From Cercospora beticola (taxonomy: Eukaryota; Ascomycota; Dothideomycetes; Mycosphaerellales; Mycosphaerellaceae), in assembly GCF_033473495.1 (NCBI RefSeq), contig NC_088936.1:3968001-4032000 (forward strand): a stretch of DNA of 64,000 bases, written 5' to 3'. Below are positions 44,891 through 56,025 of this stretch, piece by piece. Every line of letters begins with the position of its first letter. Position 1 is the first letter of the stretch. The translations under genes and the position numbers were made by a program. Under the pieces are notes generated by a model. It saw only the letters and a program-made list of their open reading frames with translations, searched no databases and was not told the DNA's origin.

Positions 44891-46897
44891 ATGGCACCCA
44901 CTCATTTGACACTGTTCCCATCTTCAGCAGCTGGTCTGCCACGAAAAAGCTCTATGAAGAGGAACAACAAGACACCAAATGCGGACGGCGAACTGAACCT
45001 CAAGGGCGTTGCCTTTCAAGTCGTTGGTGCGAAATCTACGACTCCCAAGATCCAAGCTGCATCAGAAACCTTCCAGCACTCCCTGTTTTGCGATCCGTCG
45101 GTTGCCACGCCCAAAAGCATCCCGTCACCCATGTCGTCCGCGACTTCCCCCTCCACTACGCATCTGGGACCAATACGACGAACGAGCCGTACACGGCGCA
45201 GGTCGAGCCCCATCATAGAAGGACCTGACTTCGTCGGTGAGCATATTGCCCAGGAAGACAAACTTTCAGAACTACCACGCAACATGCACTTCGGCTCCAC
45301 CACACCACCGCGAAGAAGCCTGTCTTCCGCCTCGCAACGACAGAGGCTTCAGCCAGCCAATATCTCCACACAAGTCACGACTCGTGCTGCAGACGAATTG
45401 ATTACACCTATCGACGAGAAAGATGCTGTATCTCCTTTACCAGAGAAGACTCGCTTCCAATCCACATCACCGAAACAGGACTACAATGCACCTACCAGGA
45501 CCGACAGTCCAGCGCGGAGCCCTGGCTTCGCTCCACCGATGCGTTCCATATTCCCACAGTATGACCCCAGTCGACCTCTAGACCATCAGTCATACTATCC
45601 CACAGCTCGAGCACAATCGCCGCCAGCCTATCACAGTCCTGTGGCGAGCAGCATCGGAAGTCCCATACAGCGTCAGGAGCTGAAGCGTTACGACTCAGCT
45701 GTGGGCTTGGTAGACGGCTACGAGCACATTCCTGCAGCCGGCCATGCCGATCTGGAAGCACTGTGGAAGGCCTCTATCGAGTCGTACCCATGTGACGGAC
45801 GTAAAGTCCAATATAATCTCTATCAGGCGACATCTGATCCATCGATCAAACTCGCAGTCGGCACATCCCACGAAGACCTGATGTACTCAATGATGCGTCA
45901 AAGCACATCTGGGACGTCTCCCAAGCGCTACGCTCTTCGCAAGCATTGCCCGACGGCTCCCTGCTCTTCGCCAGTGTCAGAACTTGTACTTCCGGAAAAG
46001 AGCGAGGATCCCAGAGCCAAGGACCTTGAAGTCACGACCATCTTCCCGCAGACCGCAGCAATGGCCGCGATCGAAGCCGTCGCAGACTCGCCACGAGCAC
46101 GCAATATCGCGACCTTTGATCCAAGCGCTCAATCTGCCGAAGCAGCAAGATTGGCCCAAGACGCAGTGGCCGAAGCGCATCAAGAGTATGCTTGCGACCT
46201 CATCAACAAATCACGGAAACGAGACGCACTGTCAAGTACCGTTGAAGCACATTATGATCTCAAGCATCCCCAGCTTGGCGTCTGTGCCATCACTGTGACC
46301 AAGTCTCATCGGAGTACTGGAGGTGCAGCTGCAAAGATCTCCTTTCATCATCCTTCAGCTACCCCAGCCGCAGTCAGCGCCGACACTCTAAATTTGGCGT
46401 TCCTCGACTTCTCACACGATGCTTGCGTGCTTGATCTTCCCGGCCTCTTGGCGCTTGACTCCAGATTTGTAGTTGACACCGTCGTCTCTGCTCTCCTGGT
46501 AGTAGCCGTCATTGAGAACGAAGCTTTGGTACGGGAGCAAATAACCTTCGCTGCACCTCCTGTCCAGCATCCCGTCGCCGGCGCCAGCAAAGACAAGAAG
46601 AAGTCTTCGAACGCGACAAAACCTTCTCGTCGCTCGTCAGTGAGCTCGACAGCGTCGAGCAAGACCAACTTCCTCGCTCGAAGGAAAGAGAAGAAGGAGA
46701 TCAAGGAGATGGTTGCCGTGCAGCCACCAATCAAAGAGGAGAAAGAAGAGTTTCCAGGTTTTACGAGGGCGGTGTTTGGTCTCGTGGGATTGGGAATCAA
46801 AGGCAGCTGGTGGGTCGCGAAGACAAGCGTGAAGGTTGCTGTGAAGGGGGTAAAGATGGCGAGGAAGTCTGCAGAGGGTCCGCCAGATCTACGATAG
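44891..46897 (+). CDS. Large disordered fungal protein, 668 aa, unknown function
   Basis: Single exon. The ATG at 44891 lies in ACCATGGCA, a strong context; an in-frame ATG at 44801 would add 30 residues of leader-like sequence. Residues 1-400 are Ser/Pro/Arg-rich and largely disordered (SSMKRNNKTPNADGELNLKG, TSRTRRRSSPIIEG, many SP/TP sites). A more ordered C-terminal part (about 430-580) contains ARLAQDAVAEAHQEYACDLI, YDLKHPQLGVCAITVTKSHR, LNLAFLDFSHDACVLDLPGL and a hydrophobic helix VVDTVVSALLVVAVIENEAL. A Lys-rich segment and amphipathic end (FTRAVFGLVGLGIKGSWWVA) follow. I recall Pezizomycotina proteins of this layout annotated under misleading names; I do not assign a function. Confidence 0.72.
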   Translation: MAPTHLTLFPSSAAGLPRKSSMKRNNKTPNADGELNLKGVAFQVVGAKSTTPKIQAASETFQHSLFCDPSVATPKSIPSPMSSATSPSTTHLGPIRRTSRTRRRSSPIIEGPDFVGEHIAQEDKLSELPRNMHFGSTTPPRRSLSSASQRQRLQPANISTQVTTRAADELITPIDEKDAVSPLPEKTRFQSTSPKQDYNAPTRTDSPARSPGFAPPMRSIFPQYDPSRPLDHQSYYPTARAQSPPAYHSPVASSIGSPIQRQELKRYDSAVGLVDGYEHIPAAGHADLEALWKASIESYPCDGRKVQYNLYQATSDPSIKLAVGTSHEDLMYSMMRQSTSGTSPKRYALRKHCPTAPCSSPVSELVLPEKSEDPRAKDLEVTTIFPQTAAMAAIEAVADSPRARNIATFDPSAQSAEAARLAQDAVAEAHQEYACDLINKSRKRDALSSTVEAHYDLKHPQLGVCAITVTKSHRSTGGAAAKISFHHPSATPAAVSADTLNLAFLDFSHDACVLDLPGLLALDSRFVVDTVVSALLVVAVIENEALVREQITFAAPPVQHPVAGASKDKKKSSNATKPSRRSSVSSTASSKTNFLARRKEKKEIKEMVAVQPPIKEEKEEFPGFTRAVFGLVGLGIKGSWWVAKTSVKVAVKGVKMARKSAEGPPDLR

Positions 46898-48264
46898 ATG
46901 ATTGCATGGAGTAATGCTATACGCGTCGAATGACTCCTTTCTGGTTTCGAATATGCTAGTTTGCCCGAACGGACTTCCGCTCTCATGTAGTTGGGCAACT
47001 TCCCAAAGTGCCACGTGGTAATCTAAGGAGGCAGGAGCATGACCACTGGGCCTGCCGCGACGATGTGCCTGCATCTGCGACGTCAATCTCTTGCTGCATC
47101 ATGTCACACACTGTCTGCTAGCACCATGGTCAGCCGTCCATTACATGCGATCTAGCCTCACTGAGATCGCCTGTGGCAAAGGAAGAGACAGCACTATCCC
47201 ACGTTGCCACGCTCGAGGGAAATGCTTGACTAATAATCGAGAACAGAGCCCTACACCGTTCACGAGCCACCATACCACAACGGACCATATGCCACGCGAA
47301 TGGCTTGAGGGGCTTCGGCCGCGCAGCCTGCACGTCTAGGATTCCCACTGCCGGCATTGTGCATCTGCGATGGTAGTGGCCACTGTACCTTGCGGCCAGG
47401 AACAATTCTTGGAATCATTGAGCAGAAGCACTCTAGAGTGGTACTAGAACAGCGTAAGCTGATCTTCACCGCGAATTGAGCAGAAGGCATCGGTCAATCG
47501 CTGTACGGGCGACCTTGATGACCAGGCCTGAACAATACTTGAAGACACTCTGTTCCTCCACTTTACATGTCTCCCTCCACCGACACTTTTTTTTCTCGTA
47601 CTCGCTCAACTTCAGACCTAGGCCCGACCATTTCCGTTGAGCGACTTGTGCGTACCCACGATTCGGTCACTTGTCCAATCGAGGAAAGGCAGCAGCTTGT
47701 ACGGAGCCAAGCTGCATAGCTCTGATCCCAGCAGATTGCGCGCATCGGAGGCTCGAGGGCACTCCGAATGATCTTGGACATCCCGTGACTGTCCACGTAT
47801 AGCCGCGATGCCCAGTCGAGCCTCCCACTCGTGGAAAGATCTGGATGCCCCAAGGTATGACGGATGATTGGCATGACCGAGGCTACCACCGCCTATCGAT
47901 CAGACTGCCACTGACGAAGGACGATGTTCCCTGGCGCATGCCGCGCTCTTGCCAACGATGTGTACCCACGCAGCGTGCCGTGGCCGGCATATGTTGCAGG
48001 ATCGAGGGTCAGATGATTGGTGCGCTGGCAAAAGGTGTGGGTCGACGCCGGCGGGTGAGGTCTTTGTGCGACTGGCTCATCGTGTTCCGACAAGCGATGC
48101 TTCCCACCGCGAAAGTCTCGCATTCACGTGAGGACCCTGACTGTCATGGGTATATAGGCCCCGCATCCTACCCACCTTTGAGAAGATACAAACCACGACA
48201 AGATCAGACACAACTACAACACCACCTACACACCTCACCAATCTACCAAATCACAACAATCAAT
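46898..48264. promoter_or_regulatory. Intergenic; metallothionein promoter at right end
   Basis: 1.4 kb without a supportable gene. The last 150 bp is promoter-like: CACGTG at 48125-48130, a clear TATATA at 48151-48156 about 110 bp before the start, and an A/C-rich leader (48180-48264). Confidence 0.5.
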
Positions 48265-48406
48265 ATGGGTGGCTGCGGAAACTCCTCTTGCTCTTGCGGT
48301 GCCGACTGCAAGGTGAGTCCAACATGACTGTTATGAGCAAGTTTGAGGATGTAGTTGAGATGCTGATTCTTCTTCACAGTGCGCAGCAGGCTCTTGCTCT
48401 TGCTAG
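48265..48406 (+). CDS. Metallothionein, 24 aa
   Basis: Two tiny exons (48265-48312, 48380-48406) and a 67-bp intron (GTGAGT, TTCACAG), encoding 24 residues with seven cysteines at positions 4, 9, 11, 15, 17, 22 and 24. The layout is three Cys-X-Cys pairs plus one leading Cys; exon 1 gives MGGCGNSSCSCGADCK and exon 2 CAAGSCSC. It resembles the 25-residue copper metallothionein of Neurospora in size, start (MGxCG) and absence of aromatic residues, His and Met beyond the initiator. It would chelate Cu(I), Zn or Cd in the cytosol. A strong TATA box and C/A-rich leader lie just upstream, fitting high inducible expression. Too short for any ORF-length filter. Confidence 0.85.
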
Positions 48407-48728
48407 ATTATCCGCCATCATGACAAGATGAACGACACTGCATCACCTCGGCGTTCCGGTCGATACCGTTCTATCACTACTCGACGATGAACGACAACCA
48501 CGATATCAACGGCTATGATCGATCAAGTCTGAAAAGGCCTCGCGTTTCGGTTGGATGTTTGGATTATTCATTATCGGAGGGAATGAGAATGGGAAGATGC
48601 AGATGTTGGCAATATATGGCTTTATGATACAAGATTGATACCCAATTGAACATACACGATCACTTCATCAATCATGAATTCTTTCATTGCACGTTTTCGT
48701 ACACACAACATATTGCTGTCGTATTACT
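48407..48728. other. Short intergenic, convergent 3' ends
   Basis: 3' flanks of the metallothionein and the MFS gene; AT-rich from 48560. Nothing else seen. Confidence 0.5.
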
Positions 48729-50335
48729 CTACCACACGATTCTCTGTCTTCGTTGCTGCTGACCCTCGCCCTGTACACCCAAACTCGTTTCTTCGAACTC
48801 CTGGTTCTCCGGCACACCTTCTCGCGCCATCTTCCTGTTCTCGTAGATGATCCAGAGCGACAGTATGACAGACAGTACCGCGACCATTAAGCACATCGCC
48901 GCACTCGTCCACAAGCCCGTTCTGTAGAACGGCTTATCCGACTCCGGAAAGATATTCGTGCCGAGTAAAGGTCCGCACTGTCCGATTGTCGCCAAAATGA
49001 CATAACCTCCTCCGCGCTTCGATTCCGTGGTATGGATATTTGCTGTCCAGGCCAGAAGAAGCGCGACCGAGGCAAATATGCAAACAGATAAGAAGGTGGA
49101 GAAGTAGCGAGGACCGGTGGAGGTTGTAGTTGCGTTGATGATGAAGCCGATTGCAGCGATCGTGGCTGCGAGGCAGACGAAGGGTCCCCGAACTTTGAAG
49201 CGGTCGGAGAGAAAGCAGAAAAGGATGATGACGAAGAAGCAGAAGATGTATGGTGGGGCACTGAGTCCGTTGGACTGGATGCGAGAGAAGCTGCCCATTT
49301 CGCTGATGATTGTTGGGAGGAAGAGTGGGAGGGAGGCGAAGGAGACGTTGCTGTGATGTGTGATATTAGTGGAAGATGTTGAGGGAAGATTTGTGAATTG
49401 AGTGGACTCACCAGCCAAAGTACATCAGTCCTGGAAGAAGCGACTTGGGATCTTTGAAGGCTTCGAACATCTCCTTGAATCGAACACCTCGTTCGTTTCC
49501 AACGTCGAGTTTCTGGTTGCGAGCCACAAAGTGAAGCGCGACTTGCTTCTCTCTGTCGTTCAAGAACGGGGCAGTGCTGATGCTGTCCGGTAGGCAGAAC
49601 CACGCGACGACTGCGACGGCCAAGGTAGGCAAGCCCTCAATCAAGAAAAGGATTCTCCAAGGCGCGATAGATCCACGGATTTGACTGATTCCATATGCCA
49701 GAGCTCCGCCGTAAGCGTTCGCCATTGCCGCTCCGCTGACGAATACTCCATGTCGGAAGCCGACCATCTCTCGAGGATAGAAGTATGTCAGATAGAGAGG
49801 AACTCCTGGTCCGAACATTGCTTCAGATACACCCAAAAAGAAGCGGCAAGCCATGAGACCTCCCCAGTTGAACGCCGCAGCTTGAATCGTTGCTACGAAG
49901 CCCCAGAACATAACCGTGAAGGCACAAAATTGGCTGGGTTTGAATTGTTTCCAGCCGATTAGCGTCCATTGCGACAAGATGTACGCGATGTAGAAGATGG
50001 TTCCAAGAAGCTGGTATCTGTTGCCGGAAATGTCGATGTCTTCCTCCATTCCTGCGAGTCTGGCATTGCCAAGGTTCGAGCGGTCGAGTACTGGAGAAGA
50101 GTGTCAATGTGAGATTTGAGGGCACTTGTTTTTTGAACGTACCTGCGAGCGAATAGAGTACAAACACCAAGGGCAGTAACCTCCAGTCCAGTTTTCTGAT
50201 GACTTTCTGTTCTTCTTCTGAAGTCGGTGGGACGAACGTTCCGTCTGCTTGTTGCTGCTGTAAAATCTCGACCTGTTTCTCGAAATCGGCGGCCTGGTGG
50301 CCTTTTTTCTCTTTATCTCCATTCATGAACTTCAT
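48729..50335 (-). CDS. MFS permease, allantoate/anion:cation symporter type, 497 aa
   Basis: Three exons on the minus strand (50335-50143, 50090-49412, 49350-48729), introns 52 and 61 bp, in frame. Starts at the ATG at 50335; the frame's upstream end is a GTG, not used. About 12 TM helices. Family features: KLDWRLLPLVFVLYSLAVLD then RSNLGNAR after TM1 (the Dal5-type DRxNxGNA signature), GGLMACRFFLGVSEAMFGPG (TM4-5 with R and E), and YLTYFYPREMVGFRHG. Likely substrates in this family are allantoate, ureidosuccinate, nicotinate, pantothenate or similar organic anions; which one cannot be told. Plasma membrane. The cytosolic tail (EFEETSLGVQGEGQQQRRQR) is short. Confidence 0.92.
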
Positions 50336-51797
50336 CTTGCCTGTTTCATCAGCTGCCACACGTTGATGGAAGAATGAGGCTCAGCAAGAAGAAATAGACC
50401 GCAAGAAAGAAAGAAACATGTATGAAATCCTGTAGCGCAGGGACATTGCCGTTCAGGCTGTACATTGAAGCACGACGACTGCGGCTGGCTGTCGGATTGC
50501 ATCGCACGAACCTTAACTGGAGGAGATCGCCAGTCGAAACTGCGGAGAGGGGTATAGGGTATCACATGGAGGTGGAGCTTTCCCCGTGCTTGCGCACAGA
50601 GAAAGGGCGATCCCTGACGAAGCCGGAGGGAAAGTCTGCCGGGTTGCCGTCGCGAACCAACGACACCTTCCTCGAGCGTGCTCATCTTGTGATTTGTGTT
50701 CCATTCGTCTTGAATATTGAAATTGCCATGAGATGCGGCGCGATGGAGCATCGAGCCCAGGCTGGGAGAAAACACTTGACGTAGCCAAGCGGCAATGCTT
50801 CTTTTGCTTGTTGACCTCAGCCAAGCTGCAAATCTCGGAAGCGGAGCATTGGCGCCATCATCCACAATCTTGCGAGCACTCTGTAACATCCTTTTCCGTC
50901 TGTCAGGTCACGCGACTGCATCGCGATGAACGGAAAGAACAGAAATATTATGTGCGATCTCAAGGATGCGTGCCATGGATCTTGGACACTCATGGGAGCA
51001 GCGCTGTGCAAGCCTCTTTTCTGCACGATGCTTACGTTATGTCAGCATAGCTGGAAGATTCCTCCGAGAAGTATTATTTGACGGGGAGAGGACTGGGGCT
51101 GTACCTGCACTGCACAATGTTGCACAGCAGAGCTTTTAATTGATCTTCAGTGATCCGGACAGATGTCTGATGCCGAAGACCAACTTCCCTGAGCCCAATC
51201 GCACTGAGAAACCTCTAGAAACAGCGGCTATGAGACCACTGCTCGCGAGGCATCAGCCAGTCGACATTGCAAGAATACCGTGGAAGTCTAAGCGGCCCGG
51301 GACCGGTCAAAGATATGAATGGGCTTGAGAATGGCTTCGACAGCTGTGCATGGCGGTGAAATCGAGGCCTTTTCAGCTGCTGCGGGTGAATCGCATGGCT
51401 CTCAAGAGTCTGACCACAGCTGCACCTGCAGCACATATTATCGATGTGCATGCTTCTGGATCTGCGGCCGGTCTGACACGCGAGAGGGCTGAAGCACAAG
51501 AGGCGTAGAACTGGAGGTCAGGAGAGCTTCTTGGCTGCCTATGGCGAAGGATTGTCAGACAACTTGCCGAGACGAGGCCTCAGCTCGCAAACAATATGCT
51601 TGTGAACTCGTATTGTGGACCAGGTTGTGAAGCACTGTAGGTCGCACGCGAGCTGAATGCGAACATGTCACCTTGGAGTAAGCAATGGAGTAATAGAGCA
51701 TCAGAGCGGGCCGATATGAGGCAGATATAAGAACACAAGGATATTCCTGAGATTGTTGACCTAGACCATAGCCTATCGGTCCTCAGAATTTCACAAG
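50336..51797. promoter_or_regulatory. Intergenic, 1.5 kb, divergent promoters
   Basis: Space between the MFS permease and the DyP peroxidase, pointing away from each other. A TATAAG at 51725-51730 lies about 70 bp before the peroxidase start. No gene supported. Confidence 0.4.
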
Positions 51798-53327
51798 ATG
51801 GCCTCGAACCTCACAGATCTGAGCAATGTTCAGGGAGACATCCTCCTGAATGGACTGAACAAAGAAGTGGAGACCTTCTGGTTCTTCACCATTGCAGACA
51901 GCCGATCGTTCTGCCAGAAACTCCGCCAAGTGGCCACCGAGGAGATCTCTCATACGCAAAACGTTCTCGATACTCGCCGCAACATCAAAGACTTCAAGAC
52001 CAGGGAGGGCAACTCGCCTTCTGGAAGAGTACCTACCATTGGTGCAAACATTTCGTTCAGCTTCACGGGACTACAGAAGGTTTGTGTCCTTACTCTGTAA
52101 AAGTAGCCAGTCGCTCACATGATGTAGATTGCCAGCGTCACGGGCTTGCAAACCAATACAGGGGACTCCATTTTCGAGACAGGCATGAAATCTGCAGCTG
52201 TATCCGGTCTGCAAGATCCGATCAAGCAAGGTGGCAACGGACAAACTCCAGACTGGGACTCTGACTGGCTCAACAAGCAAGTTGATGGTGTCTTGCTCGT
52301 TGCTGGCACCACCACTGGGCTCGTCAAACAGAAACTTGACCGCATAACTGCTCTATTCGGTAACTCGGTGCGCCTCGCGTTCAAGGTTGACGGTAAGGTC
52401 AGACCGGGAGCTCAGCACGGCCATGAGCACTTTGGATATCTCGATGGCGTGTCTCAACCTGTTGTTGGTGACCTTCCCAACCTGACTGAGGAGGAGAAGT
52501 TCGTGCCTCCCGGCCAGGATGTCATCCCTCAGGGTGTCATATTGTGCGGACGCCCTGGAGATTCCAACGTTAGCGCTCACCCCGATTGGATGCTCGATGG
52601 AAGTTTCCTCTGCTTTAGAAAGCTGAAGCAGAATGTGCAGGATTGGGATCGTTTCCTTGTGCAGTCTTCGAATCAACTTGGGACCTTCGCCAATCAGCTT
52701 GGAGCACGACTCATCGGTCGTTGGAAGAGTGGCTGTCCGGTCAACCTGCAAGCCGACTTTGACGATACCAACATTGGCAAAGATGTTATGCGCAACAATC
52801 TGTTTGAGTTCGATCCTCCAGGTCTCAATTCGCAGAGTCAGTTCACGATTCAGTCTGGTGACAGAATGGTCTGCCCACTGGGCGCTCACATTCGGAAGAC
52901 GAATCCAAGAGGAGATCAACCTGGCAATGGACGTGAAAGCGTGAACCCACATCGTATCCTACGTCGCGGCATACCTTATGGACCGGAGATCAGCGAGAAT
53001 CCTGACGCCGAACGTGGACTGCTCTTTGCATGCTATCAGAGCAATCTAGGCCAAGGTTTCGAGTTCATTCAACGACTATGGGCGAACAATGACAGATTCC
53101 GCTTCGGTGGAGCCGGCGTTGATGCAGTAATGGGCCAGACGAATGACAAGCCAAATGTTCCCATGAAAGGGCTGTTCCCACAGGACGCAAGCCGTGAATT
53201 GAACTTGCCTGGAATCAACAGATTTGTGGTTCCCAGAGGTGGAGAGTACTTCTTCTCGCCATCGCTGAGCGCATTGAAGGGAGAGTTGTCGAATGTGCAG
53301 GGCAGGAACATCCACCCGAACTTGTAG
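51798..53327 (+). CDS. DyP-type haem peroxidase, 493 aa
   Basis: Two exons (51798-52079, 52128-53327); the 48-bp intron has a GTTTGT donor and GATGTAG acceptor. Starts MASNLTDLSNVQGDILL, where NVQGDIL is the family's N-terminal signature. The catalytic GxxDG motif is in HFGYLDGVSQPVVGD (Asp at about 199). The proximal His is in CPLGAHIRKTNPRG (His about 348) and the distal Arg in PHRILRRGIPYG (near 372). It ends in FVVPRGGEYFFSPSLSALKG. All haem and acid-base residues are present. DyPs oxidise dyes, phenols and lignin-related compounds with H2O2. No signal peptide is seen, so it is probably intracellular or non-classically exported, unlike secreted basidiomycete DyPs. Confidence 0.95.
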
Positions 53328-53768
53328 TGAAAGAACGACATTCGGAATATGTATTTTCAACGAATCAGCGATGAAGATAGGTGATATTGCCAGTGTCAGC
53401 CATCACTCAGCGTCGACATGATGTCGAATGTGCACAGGTGCTCCTTTCGTTCGTCATGTTTCGTCATTGCTGTGATCAGAAACAGTGGGGCAGCGACGCA
53501 CATGCAACTGACACTTCCTGCTCTCACATCATTGCCCCTCCTTCACAACAACACTTTTTAAACTCTCACAACAACAATCTCTCAAGCTCGATCAAATACC
53601 AATTGAACATGTAAGTCTGTGATCATATTTCCAAGTGAACCTCCGAACTAACGTTCTCTCTAGCTTCAATCCAAACCCAACCCAAGTTCGTCCCATCGGT
53701 CTCAACGATTCAACGTATCGTTCCTAACATTTCTTCCAGACGACACGAACCACACATCCACTTCAATC
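53328..53768. promoter_or_regulatory. Intergenic with 5' UTR intron of next gene
   Basis: Contains CCCCT (stress-response-element-like) at 53535-53539, then a CA-rich leader. A well-formed intron lies at 53611-53663 (GTAAGT donor, ACTAAC branch, CTCTAG acceptor) before the ATG, so probably in the 5' UTR. Confidence 0.5.
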
Positions 53769-53984
53769 ATGTCTGCACCAAACCAAGGCCGTCAGTCCCC
53801 AGACCCAGAGCGTCAATCTGGCGCACAGCAGAAGGATGTCCCAGCTGGAGATGTCAACAACCAGGGCCAGAACCAACCTGGTCAGCAAGCTGCCGAGCAG
53901 AGCAAAGATCAATTGAAGAATTTGGGATCGAACCCAGGTGGACCTTTGGATAAGGCTGCGGAGGAGAAGACGAAACACAGCTAG
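53769..53984 (+). CDS. Small hydrophilic disordered protein, 71 aa
   Basis: Single coding exon preceded by an intron in the presumed 5' UTR (53611-53663). The sequence begins MSAPNQGRQSPDPERQSGAQ, a start I recall as conserved among small Pezizomycotina proteins, and is almost free of hydrophobic residues, rich in Gln, Asn, Gly, Pro, Lys and Glu (KDQLKNLGSNPGGPLDKAAE). It ends in EKTKHS. No Cys, no signal peptide, no domain. Composition is that of hydrophilin-like or stress-associated proteins; the CCCCT element and leader fit strong stress-type expression. Function not known. Confidence 0.7.
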   Translation: MSAPNQGRQSPDPERQSGAQQKDVPAGDVNNQGQNQPGQQAAEQSKDQLKNLGSNPGGPLDKAAEEKTKHS

Positions 53985-54466
53985 ATCACTTGCTGAAGGA
54001 AATTGGTCGTGGAGCAAGAACGATACTAGGTACGGCATGAGGGCATGAATTTGAGGCGAAGCGCAAAGCCGCTCGAATGTAAAGTGTAGATGATGATCAT
54101 GAATGCACAAGGTCTCTAGTGAGACTTCTCCTGACATGTATCTGTCTCCGCTGCCTTGGAACTTTTACAGCTTATAACCCGCTCGCTAGTGTTCGACTTT
54201 GTCCCGCTGTGCAATTGCTGTACATCGATGTGTCTGCAATATAAAGGTCGGTTGGCATGATGCCGTACGTATAGCGGCAGTGAGTCTCCGGACACGGCCA
54301 CCGCGTCTATGGCATATCCCGTCAGGTACGCGTGATTTTGAGCATTGCCGCCAGTGCTGTGGAGCACGGAAGATGGTAGTGTCTTCTTGAGATCAATCGT
54401 TGGCTGTTCGCCTGGTCTCCTTCATCTTTGACATGTTTCCTTCATCATCCATATCCTTTTGCTCTC
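53985..54466. other. Intergenic, convergent 3' ends
   Basis: 3' flanks of the 71-aa protein gene and DUO1. Nothing recognised. Confidence 0.45.
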
Positions 54467-55189
54467 TCAACCCAGTCCGCGACCTCGTCCTCTCGTTGCG
54501 CTAGACACTCTGCCATAACTCGAAGTGCCCCGTGTCGCAGCAGTCAAGCCTCTCCCCCGCGCAGCAGCCTGTCCTCTCGTTGAGCTCGTTGTCCCTCTCG
54601 TACTCCTCGTCCTATTTAATCCCGCTCTCGTTCGCGTAGCCTCCGCGGCAGCTTTTCTCCGTTCTTCCTCCTCTGCCTTCCGCTGCGCCTCCTCTTGCCT
54701 CCTCTGCTGCTCAAAAGCGCGTCTCTCGATCTCCTGCTGCCGCCGCACTTCATCATTCTCAATATCTTCGAGATCCTGCGAAGCGCCTTGAAAGTTGGGA
54801 TTCAGAATCACTCGTTGGTTGTGCTCTGTTTGGCTCAAAATCCTCGTCCAGGTCGCGAGTAGCGTTGACGCATTGCTCACAGTCTTGTGCACATTCTCCA
54901 TGTTATCCTTGGCTTTGGTCAAGCTCGTTGTCACTCCTTCAATCACACGATTGACTTCGCGGATTTTTTCCAGCTCGGCTCGGAGCTGCGCATTTCGCGC
55001 ATCTTCGATCTCCTGCTTCGTTTGTGGGCGCGTAGCCTGCGCGCGCTGCGTAGAGGATGTCGCCGAGCCAGGAGTATGCTTCTGCGTTGTTGCACCGCTT
55101 TCCGGACTTGCGAACAGGTCCTCATCGGCGTCGTCCAGTGACAATTTGGCGAAATTGGGCGTGTCCGAAGTGCCAGGCCGTCGGGACAT
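54467..55189 (-). CDS. DUO1: DASH complex subunit DUO1, 240 aa
   Basis: Single exon on the minus strand. The ATG at 55189 (MSRRPGTSDTPNF) is preferred to one 7 codons upstream. The core, about residues 60-140, carries the Duo1 signature: ELEKIREVNRVIEGVTTSLT then KAKDNMENVHKTVSNASTLL and ATWTRILSQTEHNQRVILNP. This helix pairs with Dad1 and others in the DASH/Dam1 ring that couples kinetochores to microtubules. A long charged coiled coil follows (EEAQRKAEEEERRKAAAEAT), then an Arg/Gly/Thr-rich tail (STRGQAAARGRGLTAATRGT, ending RGRGRGLG) that is unstructured and basic, possibly for microtubule contact. Confidence 0.94.
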   Translation of the reverse strand: MSRRPGTSDTPNFAKLSLDDADEDLFASPESGATTQKHTPGSATSSTQRAQATRPQTKQEIEDARNAQLRAELEKIREVNRVIEGVTTSLTKAKDNMENVHKTVSNASTLLATWTRILSQTEHNQRVILNPNFQGASQDLEDIENDEVRRQQEIERRAFEQQRRQEEAQRKAEEEERRKAAAEATRTRAGLNRTRSTRGTTSSTRGQAAARGRGLTAATRGTSSYGRVSSATRGRGRGLG

Positions 55190-56025
55190 GCTGGGCAGGC
55201 AGTGGTACACCTTGGGCGGTTGAAATGAAAGTATTTCGCGTCTTTCGGCCTCCTGACGCCCTGGCCTCGTCCTTGCGGCCTGAATTGTTTACTGGTGGCT
55301 GCGGGTTGACGTGTTTTGGTTTCATCCTCAGTCGCGTGTTTGGCGCGCTAAAATCCCTGCAGCTGCCGCGCGCATCCTGGGGTGTGGGTCGCACCTGCCT
55401 TTGGTGGCTGGAAGCGACTTCGACTTCAACTCCAGCTTCACGACGTGAGATTCTACACCAGGCGCGCCACTACATCCGACACTATTCCAACGCCAACGCC
55501 GCTCACGAGCATCGCATCGCATAGATCTCAAGCACGATACTACGATCCCGCTATCCTGACCGCACCGGAACGATTCGCGACCGAGATATCCTCGCCGGCG
55601 CATTCTGCAAGGCCGACCGCCATCCTCAACGGCGCAGCTTCACTTCCTCCAAGTGCAGCAGGACTCGGCAAGCCGGCGTACGTACAGTCCGGGGCCCCGA
55701 CCGCAACAGTCAGCACATCGCACGCCTATAGGGAGCAGCCGGGAGTGGGCCTTGGAGCCATTGGAATTATCTTCGTTTCCAGCTTGCGAGCTTTCTCTTC
55801 CTTTACCATACACTGAAAACCACTCCTACGCTGCCACGTGAGAGTGCGTTTGCCGTAAGTCTCTCTGCCATCTGGCTCAAGACTACGTCGCTGTGTTCAC
55901 CATCGCAACGTGAGCATTGGAGGAGCAAAGACCTGACCGTTTGCACAGCTCACCGCCCGCGCCTCGCGCCCCTCCGCCCACCGCCGCTGGCTGCTCGACA
56001 GCGCCCGTTCACCAGCTGCGCGAAG
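55190..56025. other. Intergenic, divergent region
   Basis: Between DUO1 and the next gene. A plus-strand open stretch 55382-55816 shows Pro/Ala/Ser-rich residues but no ATG context, splice pattern or family; I do not call it. Confidence 0.35.

Noticed and set aside
55382..55816. 144-codon plus-strand frame between DUO1 and the S/T-P-rich gene
   Set aside because: Pro/Ala/Ser-rich sequence expected from a GC-rich leader; no motif and an unconvincing start.
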